Positions 1-6,350 of a stretch of 7,855 nucleotides of DNA are shown here, piece by piece. Position 1 is the first letter of the stretch, and each line of letters opens with the position of its first letter. Under the pieces are notes generated by a model. That model worked only from the letters and a program-made list of their open reading frames with translations. It was not told where the DNA came from and made no database searches. The DNA is from UBA2256 sp964453055. Lineage in GTDB: Bacteria > Spirochaetota > Spirochaetia > Treponematales > Rectinemataceae. The stretch covers positions 1-7,855 of the forward strand of contig CAYVOD010000076.1 in assembly GCA_964453055.1 (NCBI GenBank). The letters are read 5' to 3'. Both the position numbers and the translations under genes were made by a program.

Positions 1-797
1 CCCAAGCCCTTCAGCAGGCTCACCATCTGGTCGTAGACCTTCTCCTGGATCACCACCGAGTTCTCCGAAGAACAGCTTGTGGCGTTGTCGAAAATCTTCC
101 CGTCCCTGATCTTGGTCGCAGCGTCCTTCAGATCGGCGGTCTCGTCCACCACCACCGTGGAGTTCCCCGCTCCCACACCATAGGCGGGCTTGCCCGAGGA
201 ATAGGCTACCTTCACCAGGGGCGAGCCGCCCGTGGCGATCACCAAGTCCACGCTCCGCATAAGTTCCTGAGAAAGCTCCAGGGTCGGTTCCTTGATGTTG
301 AGCACAAGATCCTCAGGGGCTCCCACCTTCCGCAAGCCGGCTCGCATGTACTCGGCGGCCAGATCGCAGGAAGCCTTTGCCTTGGGGTGGGGCGCGAAGA
401 TGATCGCGTTCCGGCACTTCAAGGCCGGCAAACCGTTACAGGCGATTGTCGACGTGGCGTTGGTCACCGGTGTAAGCGCTCCCACCACCCCTATAGGCTT
501 GGCCAGCTTCAACAGGCCCTTTTCCTTGTTCTCCTCTATCACTCCCACCGTCTTAAGCCCGTCCAGGTCCCGCAAGGTCCCCAGCGTCTTCTTCTGGTGC
601 TTGGCCAGCTTGTGCTCGTACACGCCCATCCCGGTCTCGTCGGCAGCCAGTCTCGCGCAGGCTTGGGCGTGCTCGTACTTGTACACTTCCCAACCCACTG
701 CCGCCACCATCTCATCCACCCGCTCCTGGCTCCAGAACTCGATTTGCTCCTGAGCCGCACGCGCCCGGGCTATCAAGCTATCCATCAGTTCCGACAT
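1..797 (-). CDS. CoA-acylating aldehyde dehydrogenase, sulfoacetaldehyde dehydrogenase (SauS)-like, C-terminus beyond window
   Basis: This reading frame runs off the left edge, so only the first 265 residues of a family usually about 450-490 long are present. It starts at ATG 797 behind AGGAGA eight bases upstream. Seen: the cofactor-domain segment PIGVVGALTPVTNATS (residues 101-116), the ATGGSPLVK and SSGKPAYGVGAGNS stretch (188-213) typical of acylating aldehyde dehydrogenases such as AdhE and EutE, and the probable catalytic Cys242 in NATSCSSENS. Known for the family: an aldehyde, CoA and NAD(P)+ give an acyl-CoA through a thioester on that cysteine, in the cytoplasm. The SCSSENS context recalls sulfoacetaldehyde dehydrogenase (SauS), but the substrate cannot be read from this fragment; acetaldehyde, propionaldehyde or another short aldehyde is possible. 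It is divergent from the MFS gene and has its own promoter. Family confidence is high, substrate confidence low. Confidence 0.9.
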   Translation of the reverse strand, partial: MSELMDSLIARARAAQEQIEFWSQERVDEMVAAVGWEVYKYEHAQACARLAADETGMGVYEHKLAKHQKKTLGTLRDLDGLKTVGVIEENKEKGLLKLAKPIGVVGALTPVTNATSTIACNGLPALKCRNAIIFAPHPKAKASCDLAAEYMRAGLRKVGAPEDLVLNIKEPTLELSQELMRSVDLVIATGGSPLVKVAYSSGKPAYGVGAGNSTVVVDETADLKDAATKIRDGKIFDNATSCSSENSVVIQEKVYDQMVSLLKGL

Positions 798-865
798 CGG
801 CGCTCTCTCCTTAACGAAATGATACACAGACCCTGCGACAAAGACGTTTTTCGAACGCCTTACTT

Positions 866-882
866 ATCATCGGTACGATGAT
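866..882. promoter_or_regulatory. 7-3-7 inverted repeat, candidate operator in the aldehyde dehydrogenase leader
   Basis: ATCATCG and CGATGAT form perfect 7-bp arms around GTA. The element lies about 15-31 bases downstream of the predicted start site for the minus-strand aldehyde dehydrogenase, a usual place for a repressor site. The size and symmetry suit a dimeric helix-turn-helix regulator, but no regulator gene is in the window. It could also form a small RNA hairpin with a 3-base loop. Confidence 0.45.
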
Positions 883-904
883 TTGGCAGTATGTCTTTTA
901 AGGC

Positions 905-933
905 ATAATAGGACAGCTTGCTCACGCCGTCAA
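905..933 (-). promoter_or_regulatory. Sigma-70-type promoter of the aldehyde dehydrogenase gene
   Basis: On the minus strand, TTGACG (933-928) is followed after exactly 17 bases by TATTAT (910-905), each matching five of six consensus positions. Transcription should start near 897, leaving a leader of about 100 bases before the ATG at 797. It is the strongest minus-strand promoter match in this intergenic region. Inferred from sequence alone. Confidence 0.65.
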
Positions 934-953
934 CGCCAAAGAACGAAAAAAGG

Positions 954-981
954 TTCAAAAAATAAAACGGCATTTTATTAT
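954..981 (+). promoter_or_regulatory. Candidate promoter of the MFS transporter gene
   Basis: TTCAAA (954-959), 16 bases, then TATTAT (976-981), followed by a leader of roughly 80 bases to the ATG at 1071. The -35 box is only four of six. The -10 box overlaps an AT-only inverted repeat, AATAAAA and TTTTATT with a 5-base loop (961-979), which may be an operator or simply AT-rich promoter DNA. A consensus TTGACA at 984-989 has no convincing -10 box at 16-18 bases. Confidence 0.35.
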
Positions 982-1058
982 CCTTGACAGCAGCCCCGGC
1001 TTTGACGACACTAAAGCCGCCAGGCCAGGGCATAAGAACTGAATACGGGAGCCTAGCC

Positions 1059-1064
1059 GGAGGA
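1059..1064 (+). promoter_or_regulatory. Ribosome binding site fixing the MFS start
   Basis: GGAGGA lies six bases before ATG 1071. The frame is open upstream to a TTG at 984, but that codon has no such site and the extra 29 residues are not membrane-like. The start is therefore placed at 1071. Confidence 0.85.
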
Positions 1065-1070
1065 AAAGGG

Positions 1071-2339
1071 ATGACAGACCAAAACAAGACAATGGGTGGC
1101 GGAAAGCGATGGTCCATGGTGGCGATGGCCACGATCCTTATGATCTGTCTTGGAACAGTCTACGCGTGGAGTTTCTTTCAGACTCCTATAATGAAGGGCT
1201 ATGGCTGGAACAATGCCCAAGTGTCTTTGACGTTTTCCCTGGCCATCTTTTTTCTCGGCCTTTCCGCGGCGGTAGGGGGAATATTCCTTCCCAAGCTGGG
1301 CCCGAGAGTCTTGGCCATATCGGGAAGCATCCTTTTCAGCTCCGGCTACGCAATCGCAGGCCTCGCCCTTTCGATTCCGTCGCTTCCCCTTCTCTACCTA
1401 GGCTACGGAGTGATCGGAGGAACCGGCCTCGGACTTGGCTATGTGACACCGGTCGCCACTGTGGCCAAGTGGTTCCCGGATAAAAAAGGATTGGCCACAG
1501 GCATAGTAGTCATGGGTTTCGGATTCGGAGCACTGGCCATGAGCAAGATCCTGGCCCCAAGCCTTCTGGCCTGGACCGGGGGAAACCTGGTCGCCGTATT
1601 CCTTTGGCTAGCACTTTTCTTCGCCGTTCTGACCATTCTCTCCTCCCTTGGCCTGGCCAACCCTCCCCAACCTAAGGCAGCCGCGCCGATGAATCCCGCC
1701 CAGGCATTCCAGGACGCTACGCCGTCGCTGCGCTCCAAAAGCTTCCTTTTAATATGGCTGATGTTTTTCTGTAACATAACCGCGGGGATCGCCGTGGTAG
1801 GGTTCCAGTCGCCAATGTTCCAGGAACTGCTGGGAAGAAGAGATTCCGGTATTTCAGCCCCAAGCCTGGCTTCCATGGGAGCCACCCTCATAGCGATCAC
1901 CTCGCTCTTCAACGGTTTCGGCAGATTTCTCTGGGGAGCGGTCTCCGACCGGGCGGGAAGGATGAAAACTTACAGGATCATGCTGGGCAGCCAGCTGGCT
2001 GTATTCGCCCTTCTGTCCGTGACAGGGAATCCCTGGATCTTCGCCGTTCTACTCTGCTGGATCCTCCTCTGCTACGGCGGCGGCTTCGGAACCATGCCCG
2101 CGACAATCTCTGAACTCTTCGGTGCGGGCAGGATGACAGTGGTCTACGGCGTCGTGCTCACCGCCTGGGCGATGGGCGGAGTCGTAGGCCCACAGATCAC
2201 TGCCTTTTTGAAAGACAATATGCCGGAAAAGGCCTCGTCTCTTTCCTTCATAGTAGGCGGGATCTTCATCGCCCTCGGCTTTCTGGCCTCTCTTTTTATC
2301 GATCGCGGGATCAAGGAGCCAAAGCGCCGAGAGCCTTGA
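1071..2339 (+). CDS. OFA (oxalate/formate antiporter) family MFS transporter
   Basis: A 422-residue inner-membrane carrier with about 12 hydrophobic helices in two six-helix halves; the central loop is about residues 195-223. Seen: KWFPDKKGLATGI (133-145) at the start of helix 5, a hallmark of the OFA family; GRFLWGAVSDRAGR (284-297), an MFS loop motif with Arg285 in helix 8; and YGGGFGTMPATISELFG (335-351). OxlT of Oxalobacter, the reference member, has a similar length (418) and exchanges oxalate for formate. Arg285 probably matches its substrate-binding Arg272, but helix 11 (about 354-378) has no lysine where OxlT has Lys355, so the substrate may not be oxalate; a monocarboxylate or another anion is possible. 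The gene is divergent from the acylating aldehyde dehydrogenase, and its last 29 bp overlap the opposing molybdenum hydroxylase gene. Family secure, substrate unknown. Confidence 0.93.
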   Translation: MTDQNKTMGGGKRWSMVAMATILMICLGTVYAWSFFQTPIMKGYGWNNAQVSLTFSLAIFFLGLSAAVGGIFLPKLGPRVLAISGSILFSSGYAIAGLALSIPSLPLLYLGYGVIGGTGLGLGYVTPVATVAKWFPDKKGLATGIVVMGFGFGALAMSKILAPSLLAWTGGNLVAVFLWLALFFAVLTILSSLGLANPPQPKAAAPMNPAQAFQDATPSLRSKSFLLIWLMFFCNITAGIAVVGFQSPMFQELLGRRDSGISAPSLASMGATLIAITSLFNGFGRFLWGAVSDRAGRMKTYRIMLGSQLAVFALLSVTGNPWIFAVLLCWILLCYGGGFGTMPATISELFGAGRMTVVYGVVLTAWAMGGVVGPQITAFLKDNMPEKASSLSFIVGGIFIALGFLASLFIDRGIKEPKRREP

Positions 2340-4659
2340 GCACCCTTTCGGGGGTAAAGGGAGTCTCGGTCATCCGTAGGCCGGTCGCGTTGCGAATCGC
2401 GTTGGCGATCGCTGCCGGCGGGCTGTCGACGCTCACTTCCGCAACGGACTTAGCCCCGAAGGGTCCCGACGGCTCGTAGCTTTCGGCGAATTCCACGATT
2501 ATCTCGCCTATATCCTGCCTGGAGGGTATCGGATAGGTCTTAAGGCTGTTAGTAAGCAGCCTGCCCTTGGCATCGTACCTGACGTTTTCGAACAACGCCA
2601 TCCCGATGCCCTGCACTACTCCGCCCTCGACCTGGACGCGGGCTAAGGCAGGATTGATAGGCACCCCGCAATCCACTACCGCTACGTAGCGGACCAGGTC
2701 GATCTTGCCCGTTAGGGTATCCAGCTCGATTTCCGCGAAGCCCGCCACGTAGGGGGGAGGAGACTTTGCCCCCGAATAGGAGGCTGTGGCGCTCAACGTG
2801 GCCATTTTTTCGCCGTCGTGATACAGCGTGTCGAGACTCAACGAAGCGAGGTCCTGGATAGGCTTTCCGTCGGGCTTTCTAAAAAACTCACCATCGAATC
2901 GCACATCGTCGATAGAAAGACTGTTGCGTTGGGCGACAGCGTCTCTCAGGACGGTCTTCATCTTCTTCGCCGCAGCGAGTACGGCGTTGCCCGACACATA
3001 GGTCGTGCTGGAAGCGTATGCTCCCACGTCGAAAGGCGTATGATCGGTATCGGAGGCGTAGACGTTGACGGAGGATAGCGGAACCCCCAGCTCCTCGGCG
3101 GCGATCTGGGCGAGGATGGTATCGCTGCCGGTACCTAAATCCGTCGCTCCGACCCTTAGCTTGAAACAAGCTCCGTCCTGGAGTTCCAGGCTTGCTGATC
3201 CCATATCCACCAGGGGGATCCCCGAACCTTGCATGGCGATAGCCATACCTTTCGCCCTCAGCCTTCCGGGCGAAATTTCGCGCACAACGGGCTCATCGTC
3301 CCATCCTATGAGCTGTCTGCCCCGGGCGATGCACTGCTCGAGCTTGCAGGACTCGAAGGCCATGTCCACCCCTTCCCTGCCCTCGCCCATCACCCGGTAG
3401 ACGTCGCTGCTCTCGCCCTCTCTAACCATGTTTTTTTTTCTGAGCTCGACCGGATCCATTTTCAGGGCGTGGGCAAGCTCGTCGATGGTCGACTCCAGGG
3501 CGAAATTACCCTGGACGGCGCCGTATCCTCTGAAGGCTCCAGCCGACCTGGTGTTGGTATAGACAGCCTTTCCGCCGAAGCGCACCGCGTCGAGCTTGTT
3601 ATAGAGCGGAAGGGCTTTGGAGCCTCCCACCATCAAGACGGTAAGCGCGTGCTCTCCGTAGGCACCGGTGTTGGAAAGCACCTGCATGTCGATCGCGGAT
3701 ATCCTGCCGTCCTTGGACGCGCCCATTCTCATATCGATGCGCATCTCGTGCCTGCAGAACGTCGCTTCGAAGACTTCCCTGCGGCTCAGGGTGCAGAGGG
3801 CGGGACGGCCCGTGGCCAGGCAGGCGAGGGCTACGAAGGGTTCCACGTGCACGTGCTGCTTGCCGCCGAAACCTCCGCCGATGCGAGGCTTGAGCACCCG
3901 TATGCGCGAAAGGGGAAAGTTCAGCGCCTGTCCCAAAAGCCGCCTGGTGTGGAAGGGATTTTGCGTGCTCGCGCAGACCACGAGGCGCTGGTGCAGGTCC
4001 AGATACGCAAAGGCGGCATGGGGCTCCATCGCCACGTGGGATTGGGCCTGGGTCCTTAAACGGACCTTGACCGCCACATCGCTTGTCTCCAACCTGGCCT
4101 CGACGTCGCCCAATTCCATGGAATAGGAAGCTGCTATGTTCCTCGCCGGCTCGAAGCCCATGGACACCATGTCATGGATATCGCCCTCGGGATGAACGAC
4201 GATAGGGTTGTCGACAGCCTTTTCAAAATCGAGGAGGGGATCCAGCACTTCGTAGTCCACTCGGATAAGCTTGAGTGCCCGAATGGCGGTTTCCTCGTCC
4301 TCCGCCGCCACGATAGCCACCTCGTCGCCCACGAAGCGCACGTAACGGTCGAGGATAAACCTGTCGTGCGGGCTAGGCTCGGGATGGCCCTGTCCGGCCC
4401 GAGTATAGGGAATGCGCGGCAGGTCTCTCCAATCGAGGACGCAGGCGACCCCTTCGAGGGCTTTGGCTGAGTTGGAATCGATATCCTTAATCCTGGCGAA
4501 GGCATGGGGGCTACGGAGAATTTTGACCACTAGGGCATCCGGAGGGGCAAGATCGTCGGTATATGCCGGCTTTCCGAGAATCAAGCCCAGGGCGTCCAAC
4601 TTTGCCGCGCTTTTATTAACCACGGCGAAGGTTCTGCCAATTACTGGGCGTTTATCCAC
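2311..4659 (-). CDS. Molybdopterin-binding large subunit, xanthine dehydrogenase family (XdhA-type)
   Basis: This 782-residue protein carries the molybdenum cofactor and the hydroxylation site of a three-subunit cytoplasmic molybdenum hydroxylase. Residues about 24-135 form the a/b-hammerhead domain and the rest the cofactor-binding domain. Seen: STQN with Gln233, GGGFGGK (261-267), AFRGYG with Arg377 (375-380), GTGSD (509-513), AYASS (547-551), and the catalytic base Glu741 in GAKSVAE. By eye against bovine xanthine oxidase, Gln767, Arg912 and Glu1261 are conserved, but Glu802 becomes Gln268, Lys771 becomes His237, and the Arg880 position looks like Gly or Ser (about 345-347). Purine specificity is therefore not assured; an aldehyde or another N-heterocycle is possible. 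It starts at GTG 4659, not ATG, behind GGAGG, overlaps the Fe-S gene by 8 bp and is the last gene of the operon. Its 3' end overlaps the MFS gene. Confidence 0.94.
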   Translation of the reverse strand: MDKRPVIGRTFAVVNKSAAKLDALGLILGKPAYTDDLAPPDALVVKILRSPHAFARIKDIDSNSAKALEGVACVLDWRDLPRIPYTRAGQGHPEPSPHDRFILDRYVRFVGDEVAIVAAEDEETAIRALKLIRVDYEVLDPLLDFEKAVDNPIVVHPEGDIHDMVSMGFEPARNIAASYSMELGDVEARLETSDVAVKVRLRTQAQSHVAMEPHAAFAYLDLHQRLVVCASTQNPFHTRRLLGQALNFPLSRIRVLKPRIGGGFGGKQHVHVEPFVALACLATGRPALCTLSRREVFEATFCRHEMRIDMRMGASKDGRISAIDMQVLSNTGAYGEHALTVLMVGGSKALPLYNKLDAVRFGGKAVYTNTRSAGAFRGYGAVQGNFALESTIDELAHALKMDPVELRKKNMVREGESSDVYRVMGEGREGVDMAFESCKLEQCIARGRQLIGWDDEPVVREISPGRLRAKGMAIAMQGSGIPLVDMGSASLELQDGACFKLRVGATDLGTGSDTILAQIAAEELGVPLSSVNVYASDTDHTPFDVGAYASSTTYVSGNAVLAAAKKMKTVLRDAVAQRNSLSIDDVRFDGEFFRKPDGKPIQDLASLSLDTLYHDGEKMATLSATASYSGAKSPPPYVAGFAEIELDTLTGKIDLVRYVAVVDCGVPINPALARVQVEGGVVQGIGMALFENVRYDAKGRLLTNSLKTYPIPSRQDIGEIIVEFAESYEPSGPFGAKSVAEVSVDSPPAAIANAIRNATGLRMTETPFTPERVLKALGALAP

Positions 4660-5122
4660 AGCGAGCCTCCAGGTATTTTTCTATCGCCCTCAAATGCCCC
4701 TGGTAGCCTGAGCAGCGGCAAAGGTTGCCCGCCAGGTAATGCTTGACCTCGGCCTTGTCGAAGCCTCGAATCCCCCGAGCCTTGAATTCCCTCTCCATAG
4801 CCAGCGCCGTGAGCACGAACCCGGGGGAGCAGTATCCGCACTGTTCGACCCCTTCGGCGGCAATATAGCTTCCCAGTTCTTCCGCTTCCTTGGCCAGGCC
4901 TTTTATCGTGGTAATCTCCGCGCCCTCGGCCCGGGCGGCGAAAACCGAGCAGGACGCGACGGGAACGCCGTCCAGAAGCACGGTGCAGAGACCGCAATTG
5001 CCCGTACCGCATGCTTTTTTCACTTCCTTGCAGCCGGCTTTCCGCAGTATGTCGGTCAGCGCGTCCCCCGGGGAGCATTCGATTTTTCGGCCTTTTCCGT
5101 TTATCGAACATCGCAGGATCAT
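4652..5122 (-). CDS. [2Fe-2S] subunit of the molybdenum hydroxylase (XdhC/CoxS-type)
   Basis: A 156-residue electron-transfer subunit, about the usual length for the family. The N-terminal plant-type ferredoxin domain shows Cys38, Cys43, Cys46 and Cys58 (CGTGNCGLC then C). The C-terminal helical domain shows Cys95, Cys98, Cys135 and Cys137 (QCGYCSPG, NLCRCSGY). All eight ligands for the two [2Fe-2S] clusters are present, so the protein looks functional. It would pass electrons from the molybdenum centre to the FAD subunit. The start is ATG 5122: it has GGAGG seven bases upstream (5134-5130) and shares ATGA with the stop of the FAD gene. The frame is open further upstream to 5344, but that extension is arginine-rich antisense-like sequence inside the FAD gene. 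It overlaps the molybdopterin gene by 8 bp. Confidence 0.95.
   Translation of the reverse strand: MILRCSINGKGRKIECSPGDALTDILRKAGCKEVKKACGTGNCGLCTVLLDGVPVASCSVFAARAEGAEITTIKGLAKEAEELGSYIAAEGVEQCGYCSPGFVLTALAMEREFKARGIRGFDKAEVKHYLAGNLCRCSGYQGHLRAIEKYLEARCG
4666..4670 (-). promoter_or_regulatory. Ribosome binding site for the GTG-started molybdopterin subunit
   Basis: GGAGG on the minus strand ends six bases before GTG 4659, inside the last codons of the Fe-S subunit. No other start codon near here has such a site, so the GTG is taken as the start. The position within the upstream gene suggests coupled translation. Confidence 0.8.
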
Positions 5123-5907
5123 GAAGAGGCCTCCATGACAGCCCTGGCGACGAGGACCGGGCATACGGCCTGGCGATAGGCGGCGCCTGCCCGCACGTCG
5201 TCGCCAAAGCGCAACTCTTGAGCCGCCAGCTCTCCCGCCCTTGCCGCGGCCGCATCGCCGGGTTTGGGTTGAAGCCCTAGCCAAGCCCCGGCATTCTCTC
5301 CCAAAGCGGCGACCTGGGGTCTGGCGCCGACGACGACCCTCCACCCCGATTCCCGAGAGGAAGCGCAGACGGAGAGAAGGGAAAAATCGTTGTTGGCCGC
5401 CCGCAGGCTTTGAAAGCCGGCCGAGGCTCCGGGCGCGACGAGAATCTTTTCTAACAGAAAGGGTTTCCCCCTCGGCGATTGGAGAAAGGCGGATAACGGC
5501 GTCTCTCCTTCACGGTACAACGAGACTCTGGCGTCCAATGCCAAAAGAAGGACCAGTAGTTCAGAAAAGCCGTAGCGCCCCGCCACCGAGCCGCCGACGC
5601 TGACGATAGTGCGCACCTGGACCCCCGCGATATGCCCCAAGGCCTTGGCGAAGAGCGTGCCGAAACTTGCGGCTAAAAGATCGCTAGTTTCCAAATCCCG
5701 GGCCGTGGCCATGGCTCCGATGGCGATCCTGCCGCCTTCGGCGCGGATATAGCGCAAGCCAAGCGACCCCAGATCAACTCCCGACTCCACCCTCGCTCCG
5801 GTCGTGAGAGACCAGGCTCCGCCACCGAGAGGGTATCCTCCCCGCAGGGCAATAAGATCGTATGCCTCGTCCAGATCGGTCGGACGATGGTAGTCTCGTA
5901 TCTCCAT
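5119..5907 (-). CDS. FAD-binding subunit of the molybdenum hydroxylase (XdhB/CoxM-type)
   Basis: A 262-residue flavoprotein subunit, slightly shorter than the common 280-300. Seen: the first FAD loop PLGGGAWSL (26-34), where the family has a GGTDL-like motif; the second FAD motif SVGGSVA (103-109), followed by SELLVLLLALDARV (115-128); and a C-terminal segment AYRQAVCPVLVARAV (243-257) matching the family's closing helix. It takes electrons from the Fe-S subunit and passes them to NAD+ or another acceptor, which the sequence does not identify. ATG 5907 is preferred because GAGGAG lies five bases upstream; the 17 residues ahead of it have no support. It is first in the operon, its TGA overlaps the ATG of the Fe-S gene, and its own promoter is not clear. 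Confidence 0.92.
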   Translation of the reverse strand: MEIRDYHRPTDLDEAYDLIALRGGYPLGGGAWSLTTGARVESGVDLGSLGLRYIRAEGGRIAIGAMATARDLETSDLLAASFGTLFAKALGHIAGVQVRTIVSVGGSVAGRYGFSELLVLLLALDARVSLYREGETPLSAFLQSPRGKPFLLEKILVAPGASAGFQSLRAANNDFSLLSVCASSRESGWRVVVGARPQVAALGENAGAWLGLQPKPGDAAAARAGELAAQELRFGDDVRAGAAYRQAVCPVLVARAVMEASS

Positions 5908-6058
5908 CGTAGCTCCTCTCCCTTCGAGTCTACAGCGTCCTTCGCACGGCCGCAACAAAATACCGGCTAAATCGCCCGAAGACCGCGTTGGCCGCTTGCT
6001 TCAATCCGGAACAAAAGAAACACAACCTGTCCCGAAATTGAACACCGACGCTAATTCT

Positions 6059-6074
6059 CCTCGTTCCCACGAGG
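6059..6074 (-). promoter_or_regulatory. Small hairpin in the hydroxylase operon leader
   Basis: CCTCGT and ACGAGG form a perfect 6-bp stem. Read on the minus strand the loop is GGGA, a GNRA-type tetraloop, so the structure would be stable in an RNA leader of the hydroxylase operon if transcription begins upstream of it. There is no following T-run, so it is not a terminator. Function unknown and chance is possible. Confidence 0.25.
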
Positions 6075-6260
6075 GATCGCGAGATGAATTTCGATTATTT
6101 CAAAAGGCCGCTCGCCGGATTCATCGGCTGCCGGCTTATGCCGCGACACAGGCGATCGCGGCCTTCCCGCGCTCCAAGGTCAGCTACGGATAAGAGATGC
6201 GAAATGTATTAGATCCATTTATATTTTATCTTTCTAAAAATGCACAGATCGGCACATTAT

Positions 6261-6290
6261 TTGCATTAATATTAAAAACCGTGCTACGAT
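6261..6290 (+). promoter_or_regulatory. Candidate upstream dctP promoter, extended -10 type
   Basis: TTGCAT (6261-6266), 18 bases, then TACGAT (6285-6290) preceded by TGC, which gives an extended -10. Start near 6297 and a leader of about 54 bases. A 10-bp palindrome, TTAATATTAA (6266-6275), lies in the spacer and could be an operator. The -35 box matches only three of six. Confidence 0.4.
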
Positions 6291-6304
6291 CCATGTGGCG
6301 GCTT

Positions 6305-6333
6305 TTGACAGAAGCCCGGAGCGGTATTACAAT
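6305..6333 (+). promoter_or_regulatory. Near-consensus promoter immediately upstream of dctP
   Basis: TTGACA (6305-6310), 17 bases, then TACAAT (6328-6333): a perfect -35 box, a five-of-six -10 box and ideal spacing. The start site would fall near 6340, which is the first base of the ribosome binding site AGGAGG (6340-6345). The resulting leader would be only about 11 bases, so either a very short-leader mRNA is made or the match is fortuitous. Confidence 0.5.
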
Positions 6334-6350
6334 CTTTTCAGGAGGCGACA

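Larger units (their letters stand above)
5908..6350. other. Divergent intergenic control region between the hydroxylase and TRAP operons
   Basis: 443 bp with no credible gene. The half next to the FAD subunit (about 5908-6190) is GC-rich; the part from about 6196 to 6280 is visibly AT-rich, as expected for promoter DNA. Two plus-strand promoter candidates for dctP lie at 6261-6333. I found no convincing minus-strand promoter for the hydroxylase operon; the AT block contains TAAAAT- and TATAAA-like boxes on that strand but without good -35 boxes. Short open frames here lack ribosome binding sites. No known riboswitch was recognised. Confidence 0.6.

Noticed and set aside
961..979. AATAAAA/TTTTATT inverted repeat as a terminator
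   Set aside because: Stem is A-T only and lies upstream of both divergent genes, where no transcript would need to end; more likely AT-rich promoter DNA.
984..1070. 29-residue upstream extension of the MFS gene from a TTG codon
   Set aside because: No ribosome binding site, sequence unlike a membrane protein, and the TTG is part of a TTGACA box; ATG 1071 has GGAGGA at ideal spacing.
860..1132. 90-codon minus-strand frame across the region upstream of the aldehyde dehydrogenase
   Set aside because: It would cover both the minus-strand promoter and the start of the MFS gene; no start signal.
2343..2361. CCCTTT/AAAGGG hairpin as a terminator for the MFS gene
   Set aside because: Six-bp stem with a 7-base loop and no T-run; the bases are coding sequence of the molybdopterin subunit (around TPFTPE).
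3229..4059. 276-codon open frame on the plus strand
   Set aside because: Lies wholly opposite the well-supported molybdopterin subunit; no start signal and no recognisable domain. GC-rich coding DNA often leaves the opposite strand open.
5123..5344. 74-residue N-terminal extension of the [2Fe-2S] subunit
   Set aside because: It is arginine-rich read-through of the FAD gene in another frame; the ferredoxin domain begins at ATG 5122, with GGAGG and an ATGA junction.
6083..6125. GATGAAT/ATTCATC arms 29 bases apart
   Set aside because: Seven-bp arms at that distance are expected by chance in a region of this size; no promoter aligns with them.
6152..6159. GCGATCGC palindrome
   Set aside because: A single 8-bp copy in GC-rich DNA; no array or repeat pattern.
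5996..6193. 65-codon open frame in the divergent region
   Set aside because: No ribosome binding site, no domain, low-complexity basic composition.
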